Assembly (NCBI RefSeq): GCF_014652695.1
Contig: NZ_BMZH01000006.1
Span: forward strand, 1 to 64,000
Direction of reading: 5' to 3'
Length of the DNA stretch: 64,000 bases
From: Algimonas arctica
GTDB lineage: Bacteria > Pseudomonadota > Alphaproteobacteria > Caulobacterales > Maricaulaceae
The notes under the pieces were generated by a model, which was not told the origin of the DNA, searched no databases, and was given only the letters and a program-made list of their open reading frames with translations. The translations under genes and the position numbers were made by a program. Shown piece after piece: positions 18,299 to 25,750 of this stretch. The first letter of the stretch is position 1. Every line of letters begins with the position of its first letter.

Positions 18299-18647
18299 CG
18301 ATAAACGATAACTGTCAATTGCTTATGTTTGGATTAATCCATGGACGTGGCGTGCCTAAGATATAGCGAACCAAAGACGTAAACTGCGCTTCGTTTTTGA
18401 TGGGCGTTAAGTCAGGTTCGATAATCTTCCAAACAAACCTGATCTTCGTTAACCGTTGATAGACTTACCCGCCGGGATCGGGTTGACGGGGAAAAATCCC
18501 GCGCCTCATTGAGCACGCGCAAATTGTTTCGACATTGCCAGCAGCCAAAGCGCTTCGTTCATTTTTTTGTTGGGCGGATGTGCGCGCGTTGCGCCTGTGT
18601 CGTCCAAAAACTAGGGGCTCAACGTAGCCTTTGAATAACCTCTGGGG
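18299..18647. other. Intergenic region holding a decayed rplQ fragment
   Basis: No intact gene is present. The left part is the promoter area of the DUF2306 gene. The right part holds a 60-bp stretch related to rplQ, described separately, followed by GGCGGATGTGCGCG, which resembles the sequence just after the rplQ terminator (GGCGGATGCGCGA at about 17325). Confidence 0.6.
18504..18563 (+). pseudogene. rplQ (L17) fragment
   Basis: Reading from 18504 gives LIEHAQIVSTLPAAKALRSF, against [20 protein letters not shown] in the intact L17: 14 of 20 residues match. By hand alignment the DNA matches 16884-16943 at 48 of 60 bases. It has no start, is followed by TTTTTTT and unrelated codons, and carries no upstream L17 sequence. 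It is a decayed partial copy, about 1.6 kb downstream of the intact gene and in the same direction. Confidence 0.75.
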
Positions 18648-19082
18648 TTAAACCGTGTCTTTTGAGGGCCTGAGGCCAAACTCAACGAAGGGGTGGTTTT
18701 TATCTCCTCCGCTTTCGGCGTGAAAGGCCAATCCCATTTGCAGACTTTGCGCAATCCGTTGCGCCATGGCGTGCATAGCAACGGACTGCTCTGGCAATAA
18801 GACGGCGTCGGCCGTGTCTTTGAACAGAGCGAGCCAGCGCGTGAAATGGGCTGGGGTCAAGCCCTCTATGGCGACATGTTTGCGCATGGGATTGCCCGTA
18901 AATCGCCCCGTCTTGAGGAAAATAGAACTCCAAAAATCAATGATATGGTCGTGATGTTGAGGCCAAGCCTCAGCCGCAATTTTCGTCGCAAAGATCGGGG
19001 CCAGAACGGGGTCTTGCCGAACCCGCGCGTAAAAGGCGTGGACGATTGTTTTAATACACGCTTCATCAATGGGGGCTGACAT
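18648..19082 (-). CDS. Group III truncated hemoglobin
   Basis: A 144-aa haem protein of the bacterial truncated hemoglobin group III (2/2 globin). The order HAFYARVRQDPVLAPIFA, WPQHHDHIIDFWSSIFLKTGR and GNPMRKHVAIEGLTPAHFTRW gives the helix pattern and the likely proximal His region. Such proteins bind O2 or NO and are often linked to nitrosative stress. The start MSAPIDEACIK at 19082 matches the family; an upstream in-frame ATG (19133) lies within the next small gene. It follows a 56-aa membrane protein on the same strand, and both point away from an NsrR-like regulator. Confidence 0.85.
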   Translation of the reverse strand: MSAPIDEACIKTIVHAFYARVRQDPVLAPIFATKIAAEAWPQHHDHIIDFWSSIFLKTGRFTGNPMRKHVAIEGLTPAHFTRWLALFKDTADAVLLPEQSVAMHAMAQRIAQSLQMGLAFHAESGGDKNHPFVEFGLRPSKDTV

Positions 19083-19084
19083 CT

Positions 19085-19255
19085 CTAGCGAATGACAAAG
19101 GGTAGGGTGCAAAACATCGCAATGATCCCCCAAAAGATCATGTTGATCATGGACCGGAAAATTCCGCCATCACTATCGACGGCAATATTGAGCGAAGACA
19201 GAACAGTCGTTCCCGGGAACAGAAAAATTACGGCGAGTTGACGGAGCACAGCCAT
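19085..19255 (-). CDS. Small membrane protein (56 aa) beside truncated hemoglobin
   Basis: This short gene encodes MAVLRQLAVIFLFPGTTVLS at its N-terminus and ends IFWGIIAMFCTLPFVIR. It has two hydrophobic stretches (residues about 6-24 and 37-55) around a short polar loop (DSDGG), so it is a likely two-helix inner-membrane protein. Its stop is 2 bp before the hemoglobin start, consistent with coupling, and its start lies just inside the divergent promoter region with the palindrome at 19264-19292. I do not recognise the family. Confidence 0.6.
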   Translation of the reverse strand: MAVLRQLAVIFLFPGTTVLSSLNIAVDSDGGIFRSMINMIFWGIIAMFCTLPFVIR

Positions 19256-19263
19256 GATAAACC

Positions 19264-19292
19264 TATAATAAGTAAACTATTTGCGTATTATA
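19264..19292. promoter_or_regulatory. 29-bp palindrome, candidate NsrR operator
   Basis: The outer arms TATAATA (19264-19270) and TATTATA (19286-19292) are perfect inverted repeats, and AAA/TTT and G/C pairs continue the dyad around a centre at 19278. It is AT-rich and sits between the divergent hemoglobin and NsrR-like genes. The half-site spacing (about 11-1-11) is like known NsrR sites, although the bases do not match the gammaproteobacterial consensus closely. Autoregulation by the adjacent Rrf2 protein is inferred. Confidence 0.55.
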
Positions 19293-19352
19293 TAGATCAG
19301 CTTTATAGGGGCGTCAAGCTGCGGGCGTATGGCCTACCGAAAGAGAGGGTTT

Positions 19353-19790
19353 ATGAATATTACGACGTTTTCGGATTATGCCTTGCGCGTGCTCATTTAC
19401 CTGGCGGTCGATGAGGCCGAGAAATCCACGGCCAAAGATATTGCGGCCTCCTACGATATTTCATTCCATCATGTGGCAAAGGCGGCGCAATGGTTAGCGC
19501 GCGAGGGCTATATACACGCCGAACGCGGACGATCGGGGGGCATATCGTTAAGTCGGCTTGCGCAAGACATTAATGTCGGCGAGCTCGTGCGCGCGACGGA
19601 AGCGGGGACGGCTCTCGTTGACTGTATGCGTGTGGACGGGGGCGCTTGCTCTATCCGTCCCGCCTGCGGGTTGAAACAGGCCTTAGCCGAAGCCCAAGAC
19701 GCCTTTTATGCCGTCTTAGACAGGGTCAGTCTGGCGGATGTTGTCGTAAAACGCTCCGCACTGAGCCAATTACTTACTGTGGGAGATTGA
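19353..19790 (+). CDS. nsrR: Rrf2 family regulator, NsrR-like
   Basis: A 145-aa Rrf2 protein with an N-terminal winged helix (MNITTFSDYALRVLIYLAV, then KDIAASYDISFHHVAKAAQWL) and three cysteines C91, C99 and C105 that fit an iron-sulfur ligand set (CMRVDGGACSIRPACGL). NsrR senses nitric oxide through its [2Fe-2S] or [4Fe-4S] cluster and derepresses detoxification genes. The start at 19353 has GAGAGGG upstream. It is 1 bp from the DUF1971 gene and divergent from a truncated hemoglobin, which supports the NO-sensor call. IscR or RirA are less likely because those have different cysteine spacing. Confidence 0.8.
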   Translation: MNITTFSDYALRVLIYLAVDEAEKSTAKDIAASYDISFHHVAKAAQWLAREGYIHAERGRSGGISLSRLAQDINVGELVRATEAGTALVDCMRVDGGACSIRPACGLKQALAEAQDAFYAVLDRVSLADVVVKRSALSQLLTVGD

Positions 19791-19791
19791 T

Positions 19792-20070
19792 ATGGCAGCG
19801 ACATTACCCGAGCCGGTCAAGAAATACGCCGAATCCCCAATTTTTACAGAACAGACGGTCCCGAAGAAATTAACGCGGGAACATGACACCAAGCCGGGTG
19901 TCTGGGGGCGCCTGATTGTCTTGAAGGGCGAACTTGATTTCGTCATTCCCGGTCTTCCGGCCATAACGGACCGCATCGACATACATGCCCCTGCGATCAT
20001 AGAGCCCACAGTCTTGCATTACCTCGTGTTGGATGGGCCCGTGACGTTCAAAATAGAATTCCTCAAATAG
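19792..20070 (+). CDS. DUF1971 (YeaR/TehB-like) cupin protein
   Basis: A 92-aa small beta-barrel protein. LPEPVKKYAESPIFTEQTVP and HDTKPGVWGRLIVLKGELDF match the DUF1971 family (YeaR and the TehB N-terminal region). In E. coli yeaR is induced by nitrate and NO through NsrR, which fits its position directly behind the NsrR-like gene. The Shine-Dalgarno GGGAG is 7 bp upstream. The biochemical role is unknown. Confidence 0.8.
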   Translation: MAATLPEPVKKYAESPIFTEQTVPKKLTREHDTKPGVWGRLIVLKGELDFVIPGLPAITDRIDIHAPAIIEPTVLHYLVLDGPVTFKIEFLK

Positions 20071-20136
20071 ATCGCACAGCCAGAGTTTCGCGTCGGCAAG
20101 GGGTGAGGGTTATTTGAAACACCCCGGCGGGCGGTT

Positions 20137-21050
20137 TCAGATGGGTTTCTCAAGGGTCATTGTCTGCGTCATTGTCTGGGTCATGGGCGTGACATCCGGT
20201 TCAACCACATGCCAAACTAACCCCATCTTGCGCAAGGCTTGAAGAACCCACCAGCCGGGATCGGGCTGCCCCGGAAATAGACCCAATCGCGCGCTCTCTG
20301 GAAAGGCGTGATGGTTGTTGTGATAGGCTTCGCCAAAGGTGATGAGGCCAAAGCCACGAACATTATGCCCTTGGGTGCAATGTCCTTCATTATGGAAATC
20401 GCGATGACCTTGATTGTGGGCGACCCAACCGACCGCCCAATGTCCGAAGATTGAAAGGCTGATCCGGCCACATACCGCCCACGCGACAAATCCGGGGCCG
20501 CCGCCCCATAATAAAAGCAATGCCACGGGAATCTGTTGGGCGAAGGCCGTCAATTGCAGGCGCTGCATCGTGCGACTGGACTGATAGAGCGCACTCGGCT
20601 CAAAGTCTGGGGGGTGGTCGAGCTTTAAGGCACCATGCACTTGCCAGAAAAATCACGTAGTGGGCCATGCCCATGACGCAAATAGGGGTGGCAATCCGCC
20701 TGCCGCTGAGCCCAGTCGCGTAGGTCATGTGTGTGCATCATGGTGCGTGGACCGCCGAGTCCCACCAACGTTCCGAGCCAGACCCCGATCAGCGTTAGCC
20801 AGTGTGGGCAGTCAAAGCTTTCATGGATTAAGCGTCGATGCATCCCGAGCGAATGCCCTCCGCACAGAACGATAGCGCACGCGACAAAGAACGCGGCCAC
20901 AGCGGCCCAACTAAACCAGATATAGCCTCCAATAATCCAACCTGCGGTTATTGCGCTCCACCAAAGTGATTTTACCGGGTCCCAAGTGACGCACCCTGCG
21001 ACAGGGTCCGCTTCGCGCGTCTTGATTATCCTCGCCGTGATATCTCTCAT
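20137..21050 (-). pseudogene. Fatty acid desaturase, frameshifted
   Basis: Two overlapping frames together make one membrane desaturase. Residues from 21050 give HSLGMHRRLIH (first His box) and HTHDLRDWAQRQADCHPYL (second region). After about 20650 the protein continues in another frame with QVHGALKLDHPPDF, HNQGHRDFHNEGH and HNNHHAFPESARLG (third His box). The break falls in a run of five A on the + strand (20648-20652); one more base would restore a continuous frame reading LRDFFWQVHGALKLDHP. It may be a real inactivation or a homopolymer sequencing error. It overlaps the upstream membrane protein gene by 4 bp, so it belongs to the GbsR-type operon. Confidence 0.8.
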
Positions 21051-22039
21051 TGTGCGGGTCCAAGAATATCACGCAGCGCGTAATCCAGACCGTCACCGAC
21101 GGCTTTCTTTTGTAGCGGTGCAAAATACCATGCGGGGGCGAGCTTACGCTCATACCCGACCGTGATGGTGACTTGGGTCTGTCCCGTTGTGAGCGGGGTC
21201 ATCTCGAGCGCCCACGTCTCGAAATTCATGTAATGCGACAGGTAACTATCGTCATGGATAAAGCGCGCCCGGAGCCGCGTCGGGGTGCTTTCCGTGAATT
21301 CCATGACTGTCGTGCCACGGTGCACATTGATGTGGGCCAATCCCCAACGGCGATATTCCATATGCGCGGTATGTATCGTGCCGATGTCCAGTGATTGAGC
21401 ATCGACGGAGATCGGGCGCGGAAACAACGCGAGGAAACGAGACCGCCCGGCGGCCGGATAAGTATGACCAATAATATTGGCGCGGACTTGTGCGGGTGTG
21501 AGGTCGAGAACAGCCGTGCGACTGACGGTGGTCGCTTTGTCAGGACCGAGTGAAACCCCTGTGCCGGGAATGCCTTCTAAAGACAGAATCACAATGATCA
21601 TCGGAATCAGGCTAGACCGCAGATGCTGTCCGGGTCCGCCGTCACTATTTTCGCTTAATATACTGTCGCTGGGGGCTTTCATATATCGCGAGTTCGTCGC
21701 GATGATCAGAATCGCGAAGAAAAAATAAATCGGCAGGAACATAACGACACAGAGGAACCCCTCAAAGAGCAGCAGTGACGTGGACAACATGACTATCAAG
21801 GCCGTCCGCATATGGGTCCACAGCCGTGCCCAAAACCCGATCCCGGATGCCGGAGGTGTCACGAGATAAATGAGAACCCCGACAAGATAGGGGATGAGCA
21901 CGTATAGCACCGCGCTTTCACGCATCCATTGTGTGCCGAGCGCGAAGCGCGTCATGCCAGAGGCCGCCGCAATCAACAGAAGGTATCGGATCCAGATCGG
22001 TTTCGGACCTGCCTGCGTAAACCATTGCCATCGCGTCAT
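21047..22039 (-). CDS. Hypothetical membrane protein with C-terminal soluble domain
   Basis: A 330-aa protein that I cannot place in a family. The N-terminal 170 residues carry about five hydrophobic helices (for example IRYLLLIAAASGMTRFAL and TALIVMLSTSLLLFEGFL). The C-terminal 150 residues read like a START/polyketide-cyclase type fold (VMEFTESTPTRLRARFI, SHYMNFETWALEMTPL, GQTQVTITVGYERKLAP), followed by a helix. It lies between a GbsR/MarR-type regulator and the desaturase, with a 4-bp overlap to the latter, so a membrane-lipid or stress role is plausible but inferred. Confidence 0.65.
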   Translation of the reverse strand: MTRWQWFTQAGPKPIWIRYLLLIAAASGMTRFALGTQWMRESAVLYVLIPYLVGVLIYLVTPPASGIGFWARLWTHMRTALIVMLSTSLLLFEGFLCVVMFLPIYFFFAILIIATNSRYMKAPSDSILSENSDGGPGQHLRSSLIPMIIVILSLEGIPGTGVSLGPDKATTVSRTAVLDLTPAQVRANIIGHTYPAAGRSRFLALFPRPISVDAQSLDIGTIHTAHMEYRRWGLAHINVHRGTTVMEFTESTPTRLRARFIHDDSYLSHYMNFETWALEMTPLTTGQTQVTITVGYERKLAPAWYFAPLQKKAVGDGLDYALRDILGPAQ

Positions 22040-22061
22040 GATTGCCTCCTCCGAGGTGCGG

Positions 22062-22619
22062 TCAGCTTTTACTTAAACCAAGCAGCGCGACGATCCGGTC
22101 ACCGAGGCGTACAAGTCGGGTCAGGGTGCGGACGGGCAGCGCCTGCATTTGGCTGTACCAGCGGTCCATATCGGCGGTGAAGGCGTGCATCTCGCGGAGG
22201 CGGCGACGCTGTTCGTCCGAGACCTGAATGTCGCCCTCCGCGTCGCTAAGGCAATGCGCAAGCGTTTCGAGCGCCGGATCAATCTCGCGGGCCTTACGGA
22301 CGGCGGCAATTCGGCGCGCTAAGTCCCACACATCGGTTTCGGCAGTAAAATGATCGCGCCGTTCGCCCGCGACGGGAACGCGTCGGACGATTTTATACCC
22401 CATGAGTTCCTTGAGACTGTTGCTGACATTACTGCGCGCAATTCCCAGTGCTTCGCTGATTTCGTCGGCGGGAAGGGGATGCTCGGTGATGTAGAGAAGC
22501 GCGTGAATCTGCGCGATGGATCGGTTTACCCCCCATTGCTGCCCCATGTCGCCCCAGTGCAAGATGAACCGACGCACGGCTTCGGGCATCACATCAATTG
22601 TTTTCGTTATTTCTGTCAT
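22062..22619 (-). CDS. GbsR/MarR family transcriptional regulator
   Basis: A 185-aa winged-helix protein. IHALLYITEHPLPADEISEA and GIARSNVSNSLKELMGYKIV form the helix-turn-helix, as in the GbsR subgroup. The C-terminal half is helical and may bind a ligand. It is the first gene of a minus-strand group with a membrane protein and a desaturase. An inverted repeat TTTCTGT-cata-ACAGAAA spans its own start codon (22610-22627), which suggests autorepression. Confidence 0.8.
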   Translation of the reverse strand: MTEITKTIDVMPEAVRRFILHWGDMGQQWGVNRSIAQIHALLYITEHPLPADEISEALGIARSNVSNSLKELMGYKIVRRVPVAGERRDHFTAETDVWDLARRIAAVRKAREIDPALETLAHCLSDAEGDIQVSDEQRRRLREMHAFTADMDRWYSQMQALPVRTLTRLVRLGDRIVALLGLSKS

Positions 22620-22627
22620 AACAGAAA
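22610..22627. promoter_or_regulatory. Inverted repeat over the GbsR-like start codon
   Basis: Perfect 7-bp arms TTTCTGT (22610-22616) and ACAGAAA (22621-22627) flank CATA, which contains the minus-strand start codon. MarR-type proteins bind dyads of about this size. It may be an operator or a start-masking RNA hairpin. Confidence 0.45.
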
Positions 22628-22825
22628 CATAAGAAATAAAGACCGGAAATGCAAGGCCGAAGCTCCCGCTATTTCGCCAGACGGTGGGCGAACTGTGGGC
22701 TGATGTACCGCGCGGTCATCCCGTCACGATTCTGAGTTTAGAGTGACAGACGCACCTCGTTCAGATACGAAAAGTTGAAGGCGTTGGGTCCGTAATTGAG
22801 CGACCCAGCCCAAACCGGAGGAGAC

Positions 22826-23563
22826 GTGGCGATTTCAAGCAAAGACGGAAAGGAGGGTAGCGCGGGCTCAGTGATACCTCAATCGGCGTCTGTTTTGAGA
22901 AATGACGCGACGGCACAGGCTGAAATTGACGCTGAACGCGCGCCAGCCGCGCAGGCCACGCATCTTCCGAACCGCGCAGCCCTGATGACCGAAAAATCCC
23001 TGTCAGCGTCGAAGCGCGATGCCATATGGCTCACCGCAATTGCGGATAATCGTGACGCGACTGCGCTCACGGCGCTGTTCGAGGTTTACAGTCCAAAGCT
23101 CATAGGGTGGCTGATGGCGCGCGGTGCGGGCGGGTCTACGGCGGAAGACGCGGTGCAAGATGTGATGATCAAAGTGTGGACCAGCGCACATATGTTCGAT
23201 CCGTCGAAGGCGTCATTTGCGACGTGGGTTTACCGCATGACGCGTAACCGCTGGATTGATCATCAGCGCAAACATGGGCGCATGGATGTGCGGGACCCGG
23301 AGTTGATGAAAACCATTGCGGATGAAGAAGTGCCGAGTGCCGAGACGGGTTATATGGAGCAGCAGGATAGTCATTGGGTCAATGACGAAATCGCCAAGCT
23401 AACCCCGTCGCAACAGGTGGCGATCCGGATGGCCTATATGGAATTTAAGACGCACAAAGAGATTTCCAAGGAAACGGGCTTGCCGCTCGGGACCGTTAAA
23501 ACCCGCATCCGCTCTGCTATGCAAGCGCTCAAGGCGAATATGGGGGAGCGCGACCCGGACTAA
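22826..23563 (+). CDS. ECF RNA polymerase sigma factor, RpoE/ECF11-like
   Basis: A 245-aa sigma-70 family ECF protein. Region 2 is LTALFEVYSPKLIGWLMARG plus EDAVQDVMIKVWTSAHMFDP and ATWVYRMTRNRWIDHQRK; region 4 is LTPSQQVAIRMAYMEFKTHK plus ISKETGLPLGTVKTRIRSAM. It is closest by eye to the RpoE-ChrR (ECF11) group that answers singlet oxygen in Rhodobacter. A GTG start at 22826 is chosen because GGAGGAG lies directly upstream. The N-terminal 60 residues are extra compared with the family. No ChrR-like anti-sigma gene is adjacent, which is unusual. Confidence 0.85.
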   Translation: MAISSKDGKEGSAGSVIPQSASVLRNDATAQAEIDAERAPAAQATHLPNRAALMTEKSLSASKRDAIWLTAIADNRDATALTALFEVYSPKLIGWLMARGAGGSTAEDAVQDVMIKVWTSAHMFDPSKASFATWVYRMTRNRWIDHQRKHGRMDVRDPELMKTIADEEVPSAETGYMEQQDSHWVNDEIAKLTPSQQVAIRMAYMEFKTHKEISKETGLPLGTVKTRIRSAMQALKANMGERDPD

Positions 23564-23598
23564 CCGGGCCGCTGTTTTTAGGATGACCTGAGGGTCGA

Positions 23599-25683
23599 CT
23601 AGTCAGACGGGTCCGTCTTGGTTGCGTCCATTTTGGCGGGGTCATATTTCGCGAACCAGCCCATGATATTATCCGTCTTTGCGATCAGGCGGCTCGGACG
23701 GCTCGCGATGTAATGTGGCGAGTCCGGAACACGGATTAAGGCCGTGTCGACACCGTTCATTTTCAGCCCCGTGTAGAACTGTTCCGCTTCCCATGCGGGT
23801 GTGCGGAAGTCCTGTTCCCCTACCATCATCAGAGTCGGGGTCGTGACTTTATCGACCATCATAATCGGAGAGAAATCAAGATAGGCGGCTGGGTCCTTCC
23901 ACGGATCGGCGCGGATCCAGTGACGACGCACATATTGTCCAATATCCGCGGCCAAGGCCATCGTCATCCAATTGATAACGGGTTTGACCGACGCGGCCGC
24001 AGCAAAACGGTCCGTCTTACCCACGGTCCAAGCCGTCAGGATGCCGCCGCCAGAACCGCCTGTGACGAACAAGCGTTTTGAATCGGCATACGAGCGTTCG
24101 ACGAGGCTATCGACGATATCCATCAGGTCTTGATAATCATCGCCGGGATAGGCGAGATCAATCAATTGCGCGAAGTCCTGACCGTAGCCTGTTGACCCGC
24201 GTGGATTGACATAAACAGTGACGTAGCCTTCTGCCGCATAACGTTGAATTTCGCTGGCGAAATACGGGCCATACATCGTGTTTGGTCCGCCGTGAATTTC
24301 AAGGATGAGCGGGAAGCTCCCGTCTGCCTTGAAGTCAGCGGGAAGGGCAACCCACGCTTCGATTTCTATACCGTCAACGGAGGAGGCGACTTTGATCTCT
24401 TCAACCGTGGCCATGTCGAGATAGGGTAATAGGTCCGCATTCAGATCCGTCAAAGTGCGGGCGGATCGTCCGGGTGTTTGCACGGCGATGTCTGCCGGTT
24501 TGTCCGTTGATCCGATAGTGAAGGCGACGGTCGGCGTGTCCGTTTGTGAAATACTAAAACTGCCGCTCGCATAGGGCCGCCCGATGGATGTGCCGCCGAT
24601 ATTGGTGGCCACAGTTTTCGCGCGGCCATTACCCGTGCCGACCGCGATGACATCGATGACGCCTTTATTTTCGACCTGTGCGTAAATCGTCCGATTGTCG
24701 CTGCTCCACGACAAACCTCCGAAGGATGAGTCAATTTCCGCCGCCAATTGGCGCTTGTTCGATCCATCAGCGTCCATGATGTAAAGGCGTGTGTCCTGAT
24801 AGGCTTTGAGCATATCGTCATAGCCGACATAGGCGATGCGGGACCCATCCGGTGAAACAGAAGCGCCGCCGTCCGGACCGTCCCGGCTCGTCAAAGGCGA
24901 CAGGGAAAGATCACTGAGATTGACGGCGTAAATCTCACTTTCAACCGGATCCATGTCCCGGTCTTCGGCCATATTGCCTTGCACAAGCAGGGTTCCTTGA
25001 CCGAGCCATTGCGGATTACTGAAATCGACTTCACCGGAGGTAATTTGGCGCACGGAGCCGCCGTCAGTCGACAGTGTGAACACATGTGTGGCGCCTTCGC
25101 GCAGATAGCCGGCGCCATCGAAACGAAAGCTCATATCGTCAAAGACGCGGACGGGGGCATTCCACTCCGCCCCTTTAGGCGCGGCGATCGGCGTCGCGAA
25201 GGCGGGAGTTTTTCCAGGCACGAACTGTGTGAACGCAATCGTTTTGCCATCCGGAGACCAGGCCGCGCTGCCTGGACCTTCGGAGAATTGCGCAAGCGAG
25301 ACACTGTCACGACTATCCATATAGAAGAGGCGTAAATCTGGACGACCGTCCGTTGCGGTCGAATAAAGCAGTTGCGTTCCGTCTGGCGACCAACGGGGTC
25401 CGCCTTTTGACGATCCGCCGACAATCAGGGGACGGTGTGCGCCACTGGCGATGTCGAGCGTCCAAATGTCGCCGCGATCCGTGTCGGTTTGGCGGTCCAT
25501 CGAGCGACGGACATAGGCGATGGTTTTTCCGTCGGGTGAAATCTGTGGGTCGCTGGCATATTCAATGTCAAAAACGCGCTCTGCGGTGAAGCGTTTCGAC
25601 GCGGTGTCATCAGCTTGTGCGAGGCTGGGGGAGAGGGCGGCGAGCGCCAGTAGGCTCGCTCCCGCGATGATAAACTGCTTCAT
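23599..25683 (-). CDS. Secreted S9 family prolyl oligopeptidase-like peptidase
   Basis: A 694-aa alpha/beta-hydrolase peptidase. It begins with a signal peptide (MKQFIIAGASLLALAALSPS, likely cut after AQA), then a beta-propeller with repeats such as SPDGKTIAYVRRS and WSPDGTQLLYS, then the catalytic domain. The nucleophile is in FVTGGSGGGILTAW, the Asp in MVGEQDFRTP, and the His in PDSPHYIASR. The start at 25683 has AAAGG 7 bp upstream; the longer frame from 25725 adds residues before the signal peptide. It lies 67 bp after a Kef-type antiporter on the same strand. The substrate is probably di- or oligopeptides in the periplasm. Confidence 0.9.
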   Translation of the reverse strand: MKQFIIAGASLLALAALSPSLAQADDTASKRFTAERVFDIEYASDPQISPDGKTIAYVRRSMDRQTDTDRGDIWTLDIASGAHRPLIVGGSSKGGPRWSPDGTQLLYSTATDGRPDLRLFYMDSRDSVSLAQFSEGPGSAAWSPDGKTIAFTQFVPGKTPAFATPIAAPKGAEWNAPVRVFDDMSFRFDGAGYLREGATHVFTLSTDGGSVRQITSGEVDFSNPQWLGQGTLLVQGNMAEDRDMDPVESEIYAVNLSDLSLSPLTSRDGPDGGASVSPDGSRIAYVGYDDMLKAYQDTRLYIMDADGSNKRQLAAEIDSSFGGLSWSSDNRTIYAQVENKGVIDVIAVGTGNGRAKTVATNIGGTSIGRPYASGSFSISQTDTPTVAFTIGSTDKPADIAVQTPGRSARTLTDLNADLLPYLDMATVEEIKVASSVDGIEIEAWVALPADFKADGSFPLILEIHGGPNTMYGPYFASEIQRYAAEGYVTVYVNPRGSTGYGQDFAQLIDLAYPGDDYQDLMDIVDSLVERSYADSKRLFVTGGSGGGILTAWTVGKTDRFAAAASVKPVINWMTMALAADIGQYVRRHWIRADPWKDPAAYLDFSPIMMVDKVTTPTLMMVGEQDFRTPAWEAEQFYTGLKMNGVDTALIRVPDSPHYIASRPSRLIAKTDNIMGWFAKYDPAKMDATKTDPSD

Positions 25684-25750
25684 GAAATTCGCCTTTCGAT
25701 CAATCAATTGTCGTTGCCTTATCATGCGTCTTCACAGAGCGGTAGCGCGG

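Noticed and set aside
20137-21050. Programmed frameshift in the desaturase
   Set aside because: The A5/T5 run is not a standard slippery heptamer and no downstream pseudoknot is evident; mutation or sequencing error is simpler.
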